Part shown: piece by piece, positions 1 to 8,378 of the stretch
Position numbering within the stretch: position 1 is the stretch's first letter
Layout: each line of letters starts with the position of its first letter
From: Humitalea rosea
Lineage (GTDB): Bacteria > Pseudomonadota > Alphaproteobacteria > Acetobacterales > Acetobacteraceae
Direction: 5' to 3'
DNA length: 64,000 bases
Assembly: GCF_003253705.1 (NCBI RefSeq)
Contig: NZ_QKYU01000001.1
Location: 1 to 64,000 of the forward strand
The notes under the pieces: generated by a model
The model's database searches: none
Seen by the model: only the letters and a program-made list of their open reading frames with translations
What the model was told of the DNA's origin: nothing
Position numbers and translations under genes: made by a program

Positions 1-89
1 GCGGGGGCGCGCAGCGCCCGCCTTGAACCGAACCGGGATCCCGGCAAGCATCAAAAGGCAGAACGACCATTGACCAGCAAGACAGTCGC

Positions 90-674
90 TTAGCCGGCAG
101 CGGCCAGCCGTATCGGGACCACTCTGGCACCGGGATGTTCAGGCACTTGAGGCCGCAGGACGGCCAGCGCCATGCTCATCTCCACCCCAACCACCGCGCG
201 CCCCGCCCCACGGTTCGCCTCCCGGATCGCATCCAGCGTCAGCACCAGCGCCGCGAGGCACTGACCCAGCGCCGCCCCGCCAGCCACGCCATGCGCGGCG
301 GCGATGCCCATGCATTCCGCCGGCATCATCGCCCGCAGCGCCGCGATCTCCCGCGCGCTGATCGTCATCTCCAGGCTGCGCGCCATGTCGTCATGCAGCG
401 CGATGACCCGGCGAACGGGTGCCAGCATCGGCCGCGGCAGCAGCCCCAGCCCGAAGGCGAGCTGCACCCGGTTGAACAGCGTGTTCTGGCTCGCCTGGAC
501 ATAGTCCGTGTGCGCGCAGCGATCCTCCAGCATCCCGCTGACCAGATGGTCCAGATACAGATGCGCGCGGAACAGGCTGTGCCATTTGCCGCGGACGTTC
601 ACCAGCCTGAGCATCTGGGCGGTGTCGATGGTGAATCCCGGCGCTGACGCCTTCGGCTGTTGGAGCGCGTCCAT
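90..674 (-). CDS. hypothetical protein, 194 aa
   Basis: I do not recognise this protein. It is soluble, with no signal peptide and no membrane segment. The N-terminal half (residues about 25-80) is rich in aromatic residues, Leu and His (GKWHSLFRAHLYLDHLV), which is faintly like helical HEPN/DUF4145-type domains; that is a guess. The C-terminal half is Ala/Val-rich and low in complexity. The ATG at 674 is preceded by a good purine-rich ribosome site (GGAGGGGAAG on the minus strand), which supports the start. It lies downstream of metC on the same strand, separated by 73 bp, and may be transcribed alone. Confidence 0.6.
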   Translation of the reverse strand: MDALQQPKASAPGFTIDTAQMLRLVNVRGKWHSLFRAHLYLDHLVSGMLEDRCAHTDYVQASQNTLFNRVQLAFGLGLLPRPMLAPVRRVIALHDDMARSLEMTISAREIAALRAMMPAECMGIAAAHGVAGGAALGQCLAALVLTLDAIREANRGAGRAVVGVEMSMALAVLRPQVPEHPGARVVPIRLAAAG

Positions 675-747
675 GCTGCTTCCCCTCCGTGCCCGGCCTC
701 CTGCCGGTGCAGGCCACGAAGGGTGAAGCAGAGCTGCGAAGGCTTCC

Positions 748-1956
748 TTAACGCCCCATCCGCGCCATCGCCGCCCCCAGGTCGGCGATCAGATCCGCCG
801 GATCCTCCAGCCCGACATGGAAGCGCACCATCATCCCCCCCGCATCCGGGTTGGTCGCGGTGCGGGTGACGAAGCCCGTGGTCGGCAGCGCCAGGCTCTC
901 ATACCCGCCCCAGCTCGCGCCGATCCCGAACAGGCTCAGGCTGTCCACCATGGCCCAGACCTCGGCCTCGGAGAATTCGGGCTTGAACACCACGCCGAAC
1001 AGCGAGGCCGCGCCGGTGAAATCCCGCTTCCACAGCGCATGGCCGGGGTGGGAGGGCAGGGCCGGATGCATCACCGCCAGCACCTGCGGCTGCGCCTCGA
1101 ACCATTCGGCGACCTCGATGCCGCTCTGCTCCTGCCGCACCATGCGCACCGCCATCGTCCGCGCGCCGCGCAGGCCGAGCCAGACGTCATCCGGGCTCGC
1201 GTAATGGCCCATCGCGCTGCCGGCGCCGCGCACGATCAGCCAGTCTTCCTCGGTGTTCACGGTGATGCTGCCGAGCAGCGCATCGGAATGCCCGACCAGA
1301 TACTTGGTCAGCGCCTGGATCGAGACATCGACGCCATGCTCGAAGGGCCGGAAGTGCTTCAGTCCCCAGGTGTTGTCCATCAGCAGCTTGGCGCCGCCGG
1401 CATGGGCGGCACGGGCCAGGGCCGGGATGTCCTGCATCTCGAAAGTGTGCGAGCCCGGGCTCTCGGCATAGACGACCTTGGTGTTCGGCCGCATCAGCGC
1501 GGCGATCCCGGCCTCGTCGATGGTGGGGCTGTAGAAGGTGGTCTCGATGTTCCAGCCCTTCATCAACCCCTCGCAGAGGTTGCGCGCCGGGCCATAGACG
1601 CTGTCCGGCACCAGGCAATGGTCGCCGGCCTTGAGGTAGGCGAGCAGCGGCACCGCGACGGCGGCAAGCCCGGTGCCGACGATCATCGTCCGCGTGCCGC
1701 CCTCGATCTCGGCGACCACGTCTTCCAGCGCGTAATGGGTCGGCCCGCCGGCGGTGCCATAGGTCATCACCTGATCGAAGCGCTTGGCGCCGAGGTCCTT
1801 GCGCGCCTGCACATTCGGATAGAGCACGGTCGAGCCGCGATGCACCGCGGGGTTCACGAAGCCATGGGCATGCGTGCCGGCGCGGCCGGCATGGCTCATG
1901 CGGGTCGCGAAGCCCTGTTTGGTGTTGCGGGGCGGGGTCGCGGCGTCGTCGGGCAT
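748..1956 (-). CDS. metC: cystathionine beta-lyase (Cys/Met metabolism PLP enzyme)
   Basis: Cytoplasmic PLP-dependent lyase that splits cystathionine to homocysteine, pyruvate and ammonia in methionine synthesis. About 402 aa, the normal family length. The Cys/Met metabolism fold is clear: a PLP-phosphate region (YGTAGGPTHYALED, about 66-79), the Asp that holds the PLP ring nitrogen in MDNTWG (about 193-198), and the Schiff-base lysine in LTKYLVGHSD (Lys about 218). I chose the ATG at 1956 because a longer in-frame start at 2028 would overlap sseA by 43 bp and add a non-conserved tail. It is the last gene of the nudix-alaX-sseA-metC run, 29 bp after sseA. Related gamma-synthases look similar, but the sequence style favours MetC. 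Confidence 0.9.
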   Translation of the reverse strand: MPDDAATPPRNTKQGFATRMSHAGRAGTHAHGFVNPAVHRGSTVLYPNVQARKDLGAKRFDQVMTYGTAGGPTHYALEDVVAEIEGGTRTMIVGTGLAAVAVPLLAYLKAGDHCLVPDSVYGPARNLCEGLMKGWNIETTFYSPTIDEAGIAALMRPNTKVVYAESPGSHTFEMQDIPALARAAHAGGAKLLMDNTWGLKHFRPFEHGVDVSIQALTKYLVGHSDALLGSITVNTEEDWLIVRGAGSAMGHYASPDDVWLGLRGARTMAVRMVRQEQSGIEVAEWFEAQPQVLAVMHPALPSHPGHALWKRDFTGAASLFGVVFKPEFSEAEVWAMVDSLSLFGIGASWGGYESLALPTTGFVTRTATNPDAGGMMVRFHVGLEDPADLIADLGAAMARMGR

Positions 1957-1985
1957 CAGGTCAGGGCTTTCATCGGTAAGAGGGG

Positions 1986-2828
1986 TCAGGCTTTGCCGAC
2001 CTTGGGGGTTTCCGGACGGCCGGCCCATTCGGTCCAGGAGCCGTCATAGACCGCGGGCTCCGGCAGCCCGGCCACGACCGCCGCGAGGGCGATGGCCGAG
2101 GCGGTGACGCCGGTGCCGCAGGTCGTGACGATCGGGCGAGAGCCATCCGCCCCCGCCGCGCGGAAGGCGGCGCGCAGGGTGGCGGCGGGCAGCAGCAAAC
2201 CATCCTCGCCGGTGATCTCGCTGGCGGGAAAATTGCCCGCGCCCGGCATGTGGCCCGAGGGCAGCCCCGCGCGCGGTTCCGGCGCCACGCCATCGAAGCG
2301 CCCGCGGGCGCGGGCATCGACGATGGCGGCCGCCCCGCTCTCGACCAGCCGCTTCATGTCACCGATGCCCTTGATCCGATCGGTGACGAGATCGGGGGTG
2401 AAGACCGTGGCCGCGGCGGGGGCCGGCGCGCCGCTCTCCAGCGGCTCATTCGCCTTGATCCAGGCGGGCAGCCCGCCATCCAGCACCGCGACCTGCCGGT
2501 GCCCGAACAGGCGGAACAGCCACCAGCCGCGCGGCGCGCGGGTCATGCCGGTCTGGTCGTAGAAGATGACGCGGCTGTCGTTGGACACGCCCATGGTGCC
2601 GACCAGTGCGGCGAAGCGCGCGGCCGTGGGCGCCATATGCGGCAGGTCGCTTTCCTGGTCGGCCACCACATCGATGTCGAAGTATCGGGCCCCGGGGATA
2701 TGGCCCGCCAGGAACTCGGCCTTGGCGTCGCGCTTTTCGACCGCGAGGTACATGGTCGCGTCGAAGAGCACGAGGTCGGGCGCGCCGAGGTTGGCGGCCA
2801 GCCAGGCGACGGAGACGGTGGGGGTCAT
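1986..2828 (-). CDS. sseA: 3-mercaptopyruvate/thiosulfate sulfurtransferase (two-domain rhodanese)
   Basis: Transfers sulfane sulfur from 3-mercaptopyruvate (or thiosulfate) to a thiol acceptor. 280 aa with two rhodanese domains, the usual layout. The N-terminal domain (about 1-135) is inactive; the C-terminal domain (about 150-270) has the persulfide-forming loop TTCGTGVTA with Cys about 237. The CG[ST]GVT loop is typical of mercaptopyruvate sulfurtransferases. The ATG at 2828 gives the family N-terminus; a longer open frame exists upstream but overlaps alaX in a Pro/Arg-rich, non-coding-like reading. It sits between alaX and metC on one strand, which fits cysteine and sulfur metabolism. Confidence 0.9.
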   Translation of the reverse strand: MTPTVSVAWLAANLGAPDLVLFDATMYLAVEKRDAKAEFLAGHIPGARYFDIDVVADQESDLPHMAPTAARFAALVGTMGVSNDSRVIFYDQTGMTRAPRGWWLFRLFGHRQVAVLDGGLPAWIKANEPLESGAPAPAAATVFTPDLVTDRIKGIGDMKRLVESGAAAIVDARARGRFDGVAPEPRAGLPSGHMPGAGNFPASEITGEDGLLLPAATLRAAFRAAGADGSRPIVTTCGTGVTASAIALAAVVAGLPEPAVYDGSWTEWAGRPETPKVGKA

Positions 2829-2839
2829 GGTTGGTCCTC

Positions 2840-3562
2840 TCATACCTGGTCTTCCAGGGCGATCTGCACGCGGCGGTTCTGGCGCCCCTTGCTTTCGAGT
2901 TTCAAGACGATGATGCGGCCGATCTCGCTGGTATTGGCGACGTGGGTGCCGCCGCAGGGCTGCAGATCCACGGGCGCCGCCTCGGCACCGATGCGGACGA
3001 GGCGGATGCGCCCGCTGCCGCGCGGCGGCTGCACCGAGAGGGTGCGGACCAGGCTCGGCATGGCATCCAGCTCCGCCTCGGCGATCCAGCGGTCGCTGAC
3101 GGCGTGGTTGCCGGCGGCCAGGGCGTTCAGCGCCTCGGCCAGCCATTCCTTGCTGGGGGGCTCGGCCATGTCGAAATCCAGCCGGGATTTCTGGGCGCCG
3201 ATCTGGCCGCCGGTGACGCCGACACCAGGCAGCGCCGCGCAGAGCAGATGCAGGGCCGTATGCATCCGCATGTGCCGGTGGCGCTGCGCCCAGTCGATGG
3301 TCGCGGTCACCGTGGCGCCGACCGGGGGCAGGGGGCTGCCCTCGGCGACCGGGTGGCGCACCGCATCGGCCTCGCCCTTGGCGGCCTCGGCGATCGCGGC
3401 CTCACCGCCGTCCCAGGTGATGGTGCCGGCATCCCCGGGCTGGCCGCCGGAGCGCGGATAGAAGGGGGTGCGGTCGAGGATGATGCCCTCGGGCCCCGCC
3501 GCCACGACCACGGCGCTGGCCGAGCGGAGGTAGGCGTCGTCGCGGAACAGCAGCGCGGTCAT
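2840..3562 (-). CDS. AlaX-like alanyl-tRNA editing protein
   Basis: Free-standing trans-editing hydrolase that clears mischarged tRNA(Ala) (Ser- or Gly-tRNA). 240 aa. The zinc-site motifs of the AlaRS editing domain are present: RMHTALHLL (HxxxH, about 93-101) and CGGTHVANTSEIG (C-x3-H, about 203-215). An N-terminal beta-barrel part (TPFYPRSGGQPGD) marks a type II AlaX rather than the short type I. I chose the ATG at 3562, whose ATGA overlaps the stop of the upstream nudix gene; a GTG at 3571 would add three residues. This indicates translational coupling. Distance to sseA is 11 bp. Confidence 0.88.
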   Translation of the reverse strand: MTALLFRDDAYLRSASAVVVAAGPEGIILDRTPFYPRSGGQPGDAGTITWDGGEAAIAEAAKGEADAVRHPVAEGSPLPPVGATVTATIDWAQRHRHMRMHTALHLLCAALPGVGVTGGQIGAQKSRLDFDMAEPPSKEWLAEALNALAAGNHAVSDRWIAEAELDAMPSLVRTLSVQPPRGSGRIRLVRIGAEAAPVDLQPCGGTHVANTSEIGRIIVLKLESKGRQNRRVQIALEDQV

Positions 3563-4200
3563 GCGCGCCACTCATCGCGCAGCGCCGCGCGGCGCACCTG
3601 AAGGGAAAGCAGCGCCAGCGCGGTGGGCGCATTCAGCACGCGATTGTCGGCAACCATGGCAAAGGCCTCCAGGGCGGGCAGCACCACGACGCGGGTGCTC
3701 TCGCCCTCCGTCTCCAGCCCGGCATCCGCAAGGATGCCCGGTTCGGGCAGCCGCACCCGGGCGAGGGAGAAACGCGCGATCTCGTCGCAGGAGCCCTGCA
3801 TCAGCATGAAGCCGCCGAGGTCGAGCACGCGATCCGCGACCAGCCCCGTCTCCTCCAGGGTTTCGCGGGCGGCGGCGACGACGGGGTCCTCGCCGGTTTC
3901 CAGCAGCCCCGCCGGGCATTCGGTCATGACCGGGTCGAGCCCGGCGGACAGCGCCGGCAGACGGAATTGTTCGATCAGCGCGACGCGATCGGTCCAGGGG
4001 TCATAGGGCAGGATCACCACCGCATTGCCGCGCCGCCACAGCTCCCACGTCAGTTGGCGCGACCAGGCGCCATCGAATTTGCGGTAGCGGAATTTCACGA
4101 TCTGCAGGGCGAAGCGGCCGTCGAAGCCCACCTCATCGCTGTCGATGTCCACAAGCGGATGGGCCGGCACCTTCGGTGCCTTCAGGGAGCGTATTGTCAC
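3559..4200 (-). CDS. NUDIX hydrolase, ADP-ribose pyrophosphatase-like
   Basis: Hydrolyses a nucleoside diphosphate linked to another moiety, probably ADP-ribose, to AMP and ribose 5-phosphate. 213 aa. The Nudix box is complete at about residues 98-120: a Gly, then the core RETLEETGL with the metal-binding glutamates. The N-terminal beta-strands and the AGLDP-x-MTECPAG stretch resemble the NudF/ADPRase group. The start is a GTG at 4200; no clear Shine-Dalgarno is visible. First gene of the minus-strand run that continues into alaX, sseA and metC, with a 4-bp overlap with alaX. Confidence 0.85.
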   Translation of the reverse strand: MTIRSLKAPKVPAHPLVDIDSDEVGFDGRFALQIVKFRYRKFDGAWSRQLTWELWRRGNAVVILPYDPWTDRVALIEQFRLPALSAGLDPVMTECPAGLLETGEDPVVAAARETLEETGLVADRVLDLGGFMLMQGSCDEIARFSLARVRLPEPGILADAGLETEGESTRVVVLPALEAFAMVADNRVLNAPTALALLSLQVRRAALRDEWRA

Positions 4201-4325
4201 GGTCGGGGAGGCTAACCGCGAGCCGCCCGCGCGTCCATGCGGCCGACCCTCGGCGACCCGTTGCCGGGGGGGCAGGCGCGGGATAGGTCTGCTGCTGCGG
4301 GGAGAGTGGGCGGAATGGACGGCAT

Positions 4326-5213
4326 ATGGCGGCGGTGACGAGCCAGGGCCGCGCCATCCTGGGCGTGCTCGGGGCCGCGGGCTGCTTCGCGCTCTCGGCC
4401 GGCTGCGTGAAGGCGCTGGATGGCGTCTTTCCGGTCGCGCAGCTCATCCTCTGCCGCAATGTCTTCGCCTTTCCGGCACTGCTGCCGGTGCTGCTCGCGT
4501 CCGGCGGCTGGCGGGCGATGCGCACCGCCAACCCCTGGGGCCATGCGCTGCGCTGCGTCTTCGGCCTGTTCGGGATGCTGGGCGCCTTCTACGGCTATGG
4601 CGTGCTGCCGCTGGCGACGGTGACGGCACTGGGCTTCACCATGCCCTTCTTCCTCACCGCGCTGTCGGTGCCGCTGTTGAAGGAGCGGGTCGGCTGGCGG
4701 CGCTGGACCGCGGTGCTGGTCGGCTTCGCCGGCGTGCTGGTGATGCTGGAACCCTGGGCCAAGGGCGGGCCCTCCTATCCGATGCTGGCGGTGGGGCTGG
4801 TGCTGCTGGGCGCGCTCGGCTGGGCGCTGGCGATGATCTCGATCCGCCGCCTCGGCCAGTCCGGCGAGAACAGCGTCAGCATCGTGCTCTGGTTCGCGAT
4901 CGGCAGCGCCCTGGTCTCGGTGGTCTTCGCGGTGCCGGCCTGGGTCTGGCCGGATGGGACGCAATGGCTGCTGCTCATCGCGGTCGGGCTCATCTCGGCG
5001 GTGGCGCAGCTGCTGATGACCGCGGCCTATCGCGCCGCCGCGGCGACCATGCTCGCCCCCTTCGAATATTCCGGCATCGTCTGGACCACGATGCTCGGCG
5101 CGCTGTTCTGGGCGGAATGGCCGGATGGCTGGGCGCTGCTCGGCATCGCCATCCTTGTCAGCTCCGGATTGTTCATCTGGTGGCGCGAAGTCTCCTTGGG
5201 GGTGCGGCGCTGA
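4326..5213 (+). CDS. EamA-family (DMT superfamily) transporter
   Basis: Inner-membrane carrier of the drug/metabolite transporter superfamily, probably exporting a small metabolite or amino acid; the substrate cannot be read from sequence. 295 aa with about ten hydrophobic segments arranged as two EamA repeats (about 8-140 and 150-290). Conserved features include the first-helix Asp/Ala region and the glycine-rich helix 4. It is transcribed divergently from the nudix gene across 125 bp and lies 18 bp before the DctP-like gene, so the two may be co-transcribed. Confidence 0.85.
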   Translation: MAAVTSQGRAILGVLGAAGCFALSAGCVKALDGVFPVAQLILCRNVFAFPALLPVLLASGGWRAMRTANPWGHALRCVFGLFGMLGAFYGYGVLPLATVTALGFTMPFFLTALSVPLLKERVGWRRWTAVLVGFAGVLVMLEPWAKGGPSYPMLAVGLVLLGALGWALAMISIRRLGQSGENSVSIVLWFAIGSALVSVVFAVPAWVWPDGTQWLLLIAVGLISAVAQLLMTAAYRAAAATMLAPFEYSGIVWTTMLGALFWAEWPDGWALLGIAILVSSGLFIWWREVSLGVRR

Positions 5214-5231
5214 GCGTGCGAGGCTGCACGC

Positions 5232-6209
5232 ATGATCCCGCGACGCGCCCTTGCCGGGCTTGCCCCCGCCCTTCTGCTGAAATCCGGCGCCGTCCGCGCC
5301 GCCACCGCAAGCTGGACGATCGCCACCGAATATCCCCCCACCAGCCTGCCGGGCGAGGGCATCACGGCCTTTGCCGAGACGGTCACGCGCAGCGGCGCGC
5401 TCACGGTGCTCGCCGCGCATAGCGCGCCGGGGGGGCTGCGCTCGGCGGGGATGCCGGCGGCGGTGCTGGATGGGCGGGTGGCGGCGGCCGATGCCTTCGC
5501 CGGGCAGCTTGCGACGGCGATGCCGCTGCTCGGGCTGTTCGGGCTGCCGTTCCTGACCGCCTCGGCCGCGGATGCCTGGCGGCTGTGGACGCTGGCGCGG
5601 GGGCAGGTCGATGCGTTGCTGACGGCGCGGGGGCTGCGGCTGCTCTATGCGACGCCCTGGCCGCCGGCCGGGCTGTGGTCGCGCCGGCCGGTGACGACGC
5701 CCGCCGAGCTGGCCGGGCTGCGGCTGCGGACCTTCGATGCCGCCTCCACCGCCACCTTCAAGGCGGCGGGGGCCGATGCCCAGGCGATTTCCTTCGCCGA
5801 TGCCCTGCCACGGCTGCGGGCGGGGGATCTGGATGCGGTGCTGTCCTCCGGCGATGGCGGGGCGGGGGCGCGGCTGTGGGAGGTGCTGCCGAATTTCACC
5901 CCGCTGGACTGGGCCTGGCCGCTCAGCCTCGCCTTCTGCGGCCGCACTGCGCTGGCCGCGCTGGAGGAGCCCGCGCGTCAGGCGGTGCTGGGGGCGGCGG
6001 GGGAGACCGAGGGCCGGCAATGGCGCGCCATGGACACGCGGCTGGAGGAGAATGCGACGCGCATGGCCGCCGCCGGGGTGGCGATGCAGACGCCCGGGCC
6101 GGCGCTGGTGGCCGTGCTGCGCACGGCGGCGGGGCCGGTGGTGGACGCCTGGGCGGCGGCGGCGGGGCCGGAGGGGGGGGCGCTGCTGGCGGCGGCGCGG
6201 GGGCGGTAG
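5232..6209 (+). CDS. TRAP transporter DctP-family solute-binding protein (orphan)
   Basis: Periplasmic binding protein of the DctP type, which hands organic acids to TRAP membrane subunits. 325 aa. The N-terminus (RRALAGLAPALLLKSGAVRA, cleavage near 23) is an export signal with a twin-Arg-like start. The mid region (PAELAGLRLRTFDAASTATFKAAGADAQAIS) is the family signature for ligand binding. No DctQ or DctM membrane gene lies next to it, so it is an orphan in this window. The C-terminus is Ala/Gly-rich. It follows the EamA gene by 18 bp. Confidence 0.75.
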   Translation: MIPRRALAGLAPALLLKSGAVRAATASWTIATEYPPTSLPGEGITAFAETVTRSGALTVLAAHSAPGGLRSAGMPAAVLDGRVAAADAFAGQLATAMPLLGLFGLPFLTASAADAWRLWTLARGQVDALLTARGLRLLYATPWPPAGLWSRRPVTTPAELAGLRLRTFDAASTATFKAAGADAQAISFADALPRLRAGDLDAVLSSGDGGAGARLWEVLPNFTPLDWAWPLSLAFCGRTALAALEEPARQAVLGAAGETEGRQWRAMDTRLEENATRMAAAGVAMQTPGPALVAVLRTAAGPVVDAWAAAAGPEGGALLAAARGR

Positions 6210-6250
6210 GCGGCAAACGCTGCTCAAAAAGCACTGCGGCGGATGGGAAC

Positions 6251-6316
6251 GGAGTTTGCATATAAAGTAATAAATATAGATATATTTAGATAATTTAAAT
6301 GAATTTTAAACACTCA
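6251..6316. other. AT-rich intergenic island upstream of the OYE gene
   Basis: A stretch of about 60 bp that is almost pure A+T in a genome of about 70% GC. It probably contains the promoter of the flavin oxidoreductase gene that starts at 6345. I see no single convincing -35/-10 pair because many TATAAT-like hexamers occur. Confidence 0.5.
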
Positions 6317-6344
6317 ATCTGCGTTGAACTGAGCGAGCCCTGTC

Positions 6345-7490
6345 ATGATCAAACTTTTCGAGCCCATGCAGCTTCGCGGCACAACTCTGCCGAACCGCAT
6401 CGTCATTTCGCCCATGTGCCAATACTCCGCCGAGGACGGCTTCGCGGGCGCCTGGCACATGGTGCAATACGGGCGCTTCGCGGTCGGCGGCGCCGGGACA
6501 GTCATGGTCGAGGCGAGCGCCGTGTCACCGGAAGGGCGCATCACCCATGGCGATGTCGGCATCTGGTCGGATGCGCATGCCGACAAGCTGGCCCCGATCG
6601 CCGCCTTCATCCGCGGCCAGGGCGCGGTGCCCGCCATCCAGCTTGGCCACGCGGGCCGCAAAGCCTCGATGCAGCGGCCCTGGTTCGGCAATGGCGCGCT
6701 GACCCAGGCCGATTTCGACCGCGGCGACATGCCCTGGGAGATCGTGGCGCCAAGCGCGGTGCCGCAGGGTGACGGCCACCTCATGCCGGCCGCGCTGGAT
6801 GACGCGGGCCTCGCCCGCATCCGTGACGCCTTCGCCGAGGCCGCCAGGCGCGCCGATGCCGCCGGCTTCGACATCGTCGAAATCCACAATGCCCATGGCT
6901 ATCTGCTGCACAGCTTCCTCTCGCCGCTCTCGAACCACCGCAACGATGGCTATGGCGGCGATGCGGCGGGTCGCATGCGCTTCCCGCTGGAGGTGGCGCG
7001 CGCCGTCCGTGCCGCCTTCCCGCCCCAAAAACCCGTGTTCCTACGCCTCTCCGTGGTCGATGGCGCCGAGGGCGGACGGCCGGAGGAGGAGAGCATCGCC
7101 TTCGCCGCCGCGTTGAAGGAGGCCGGCATCGACGTGGTGGATTGCTCCTCCGGCGGCATCACCGGCACGACCACGGGCGCCCGGGTGCGGCGCGACTATG
7201 GCTTCCAGGTGCCGTTTGCCGCGCGCATCCGGCGCGAGGCGGGGATCGCCACCATGGCCGTGGGGCTGCTGGTCGATCCGCATCAGGCCGAGGCAGTGCT
7301 GGCCGAGGGCAGTGCGGATCTGATCGCGATCGGACGCCAGGCGCTGGAGGACCCCAACTGGCCGCTGCATGCGCTGGCGGCGCTGAGCGGCGAAAACCAT
7401 CACGCCGATCGCTGGCCGAAGCAGCACGGCTGGTGGCTCGATGTCCGCGACAGCGCCTTGGAACGGCTCGGGCCCTACGTGAAGGCGTAG
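6345..7490 (+). CDS. NADH:flavin oxidoreductase / old yellow enzyme (YqjM-like)
   Basis: FMN-dependent ene-reductase that reduces activated C=C bonds or related electrophiles with NAD(P)H. 381 aa TIM barrel. The N-terminus carries the YqjM-type redox-sensing cysteine in SPMCQYSAEDG (Cys about 25) rather than the classical OYE Thr. QLGHAGRKAS gives the FMN and substrate-binding His region, and HNAHGYLLHSFLSPLSNHR is the conserved barrel motif. The C-terminal AIGRQALEDPNW contacts the FMN phosphate. The physiological substrate is unknown; stress or xenobiotic detoxification is likely. It is monocistronic, preceded by an AT-rich promoter region. Confidence 0.9.
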   Translation: MIKLFEPMQLRGTTLPNRIVISPMCQYSAEDGFAGAWHMVQYGRFAVGGAGTVMVEASAVSPEGRITHGDVGIWSDAHADKLAPIAAFIRGQGAVPAIQLGHAGRKASMQRPWFGNGALTQADFDRGDMPWEIVAPSAVPQGDGHLMPAALDDAGLARIRDAFAEAARRADAAGFDIVEIHNAHGYLLHSFLSPLSNHRNDGYGGDAAGRMRFPLEVARAVRAAFPPQKPVFLRLSVVDGAEGGRPEEESIAFAAALKEAGIDVVDCSSGGITGTTTGARVRRDYGFQVPFAARIRREAGIATMAVGLLVDPHQAEAVLAEGSADLIAIGRQALEDPNWPLHALAALSGENHHADRWPKQHGWWLDVRDSALERLGPYVKA

Positions 7491-7494
7491 GGGG

Positions 7495-7920
7495 TTACCC
7501 CCAGCGCTTGGACAGCCAGACCCGGTCCTGCCCCGGCGGCCGGTCGGCGAGGCGCCCGATCTCGGCATAGCCGTGGCGGATATAGAAGCCCGGCGCCTGG
7601 AAGGTGCTGCTGAACAGATGCGCCCCGATCGCGCCATGGGCGCGGCCGGCATCCTCGATCGCCGCGAGCAGCCGCGTCCCCAGGCCCTGGCCCCGCGCCT
7701 CCGCCTCCAGCCAGAGGCGGTCGATGTAGAGCCAGTCCATGGCGACCTCGCCCTTCACGCCCCCGAGCAGGCGGCCCTCGGCATCCCGCGCGGTCAGGAA
7801 CAGGCGCGCGCGGGCGGTGTGATGGCCGGTCGCCGCCCCGTTGTAGGCGACCAGCCCCTCGTGGATTGCGGTATCGGCCGCGCTGTCGGGCGGCTCCTCG
7901 GCAATGACCAGCAGGCTCAT
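7495..7920 (-). CDS. GNAT-family N-acetyltransferase
   Basis: Predicted acetyl-CoA-dependent acetyltransferase, 141 aa. The acetyl-CoA loop is visible as RGQGLGTRLLAAIEDAGRAHG (about 87-107), the Q/RxxGxG/A motif of GNAT motif A, followed by the usual F-x-APGFYIRHGY block near 121-130. The substrate is unknown. The ATG at 7920 overlaps the stop of the upstream CopD-like gene (ATGA), so translation is probably coupled. Last gene of the run that begins at the sulfite dehydrogenase. Confidence 0.85.
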   Translation of the reverse strand: MSLLVIAEEPPDSAADTAIHEGLVAYNGAATGHHTARARLFLTARDAEGRLLGGVKGEVAMDWLYIDRLWLEAEARGQGLGTRLLAAIEDAGRAHGAIGAHLFSSTFQAPGFYIRHGYAEIGRLADRPPGQDRVWLSKRWG

Positions 7921-8378
7921 CCGCCGAAGCGGCCCCAGGCGGCGACGATCACCGTCAGCAGGCCAAGCCCCATGTTCAGCGTGACCAGCTTGCGGATGCG
8001 GTCATTCGCCGCCGCCGCCGCCGCCAGATCGGGCACCGCCAGCGCCGTCCGCATCGCCCGCCAGGGCACCAGCGCAACATAGACGAAGACGCAGGACATG
8101 ATCAGCCCGGTCAGATGCATGATGTGGACATGCACCCCAGCACCCGCGAAGCCGCCGTACCAGCCGAACAGCAGCGCATAGCCGCTGAGCAAGGTGATCG
8201 GCATCGCGTGCCAGACGATCAGGAAGAAGCGCCGGTGCGTCTGCGCCAGCAGCGCCAGCCGGTCGGGGCCGGCCAGCACGGCCAGCGCCGGGCGCAGCAC
8301 GAGCATGGCGAAGACCATGCCCCCGACCCAGGCGAGAACGCCCAGGATGTGCAGGGTAAAGGACAGGCTTCCGGTCAT
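7917..8378 (-). CDS. CopD-like four-helix membrane protein
   Basis: Small inner-membrane protein, 153 aa, with four hydrophobic segments (about 5-28, 50-72, 83-103 and 130-150). The N-terminal LHILGVLAWVGGMVF and the histidines at the start of helices (LHI, WHAMP, HVHIMH) resemble the CopD / copper-resistance D domain, which can bind haem or copper. Function in this organism is not known. It overlaps the upstream ParA-like gene and the downstream GNAT gene by 4 bp each. Confidence 0.7.
   Translation of the reverse strand: MTGSLSFTLHILGVLAWVGGMVFAMLVLRPALAVLAGPDRLALLAQTHRRFFLIVWHAMPITLLSGYALLFGWYGGFAGAGVHVHIMHLTGLIMSCVFVYVALVPWRAMRTALAVPDLAAAAAANDRIRKLVTLNMGLGLLTVIVAAWGRFGG

Noticed and set aside
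1959-1994. Repeat around the sseA stop (ggtcagggcttt and ggtcaggcttt)
   Set aside because: The copies differ by a base and are 13 bp apart, so this is not clearly the same event type as the four exact duplications.
4212-6227. 671-residue open frame opposite the EamA and DctP genes
   Set aside because: Arg/Gln/His-rich antisense reading that spans two real genes.
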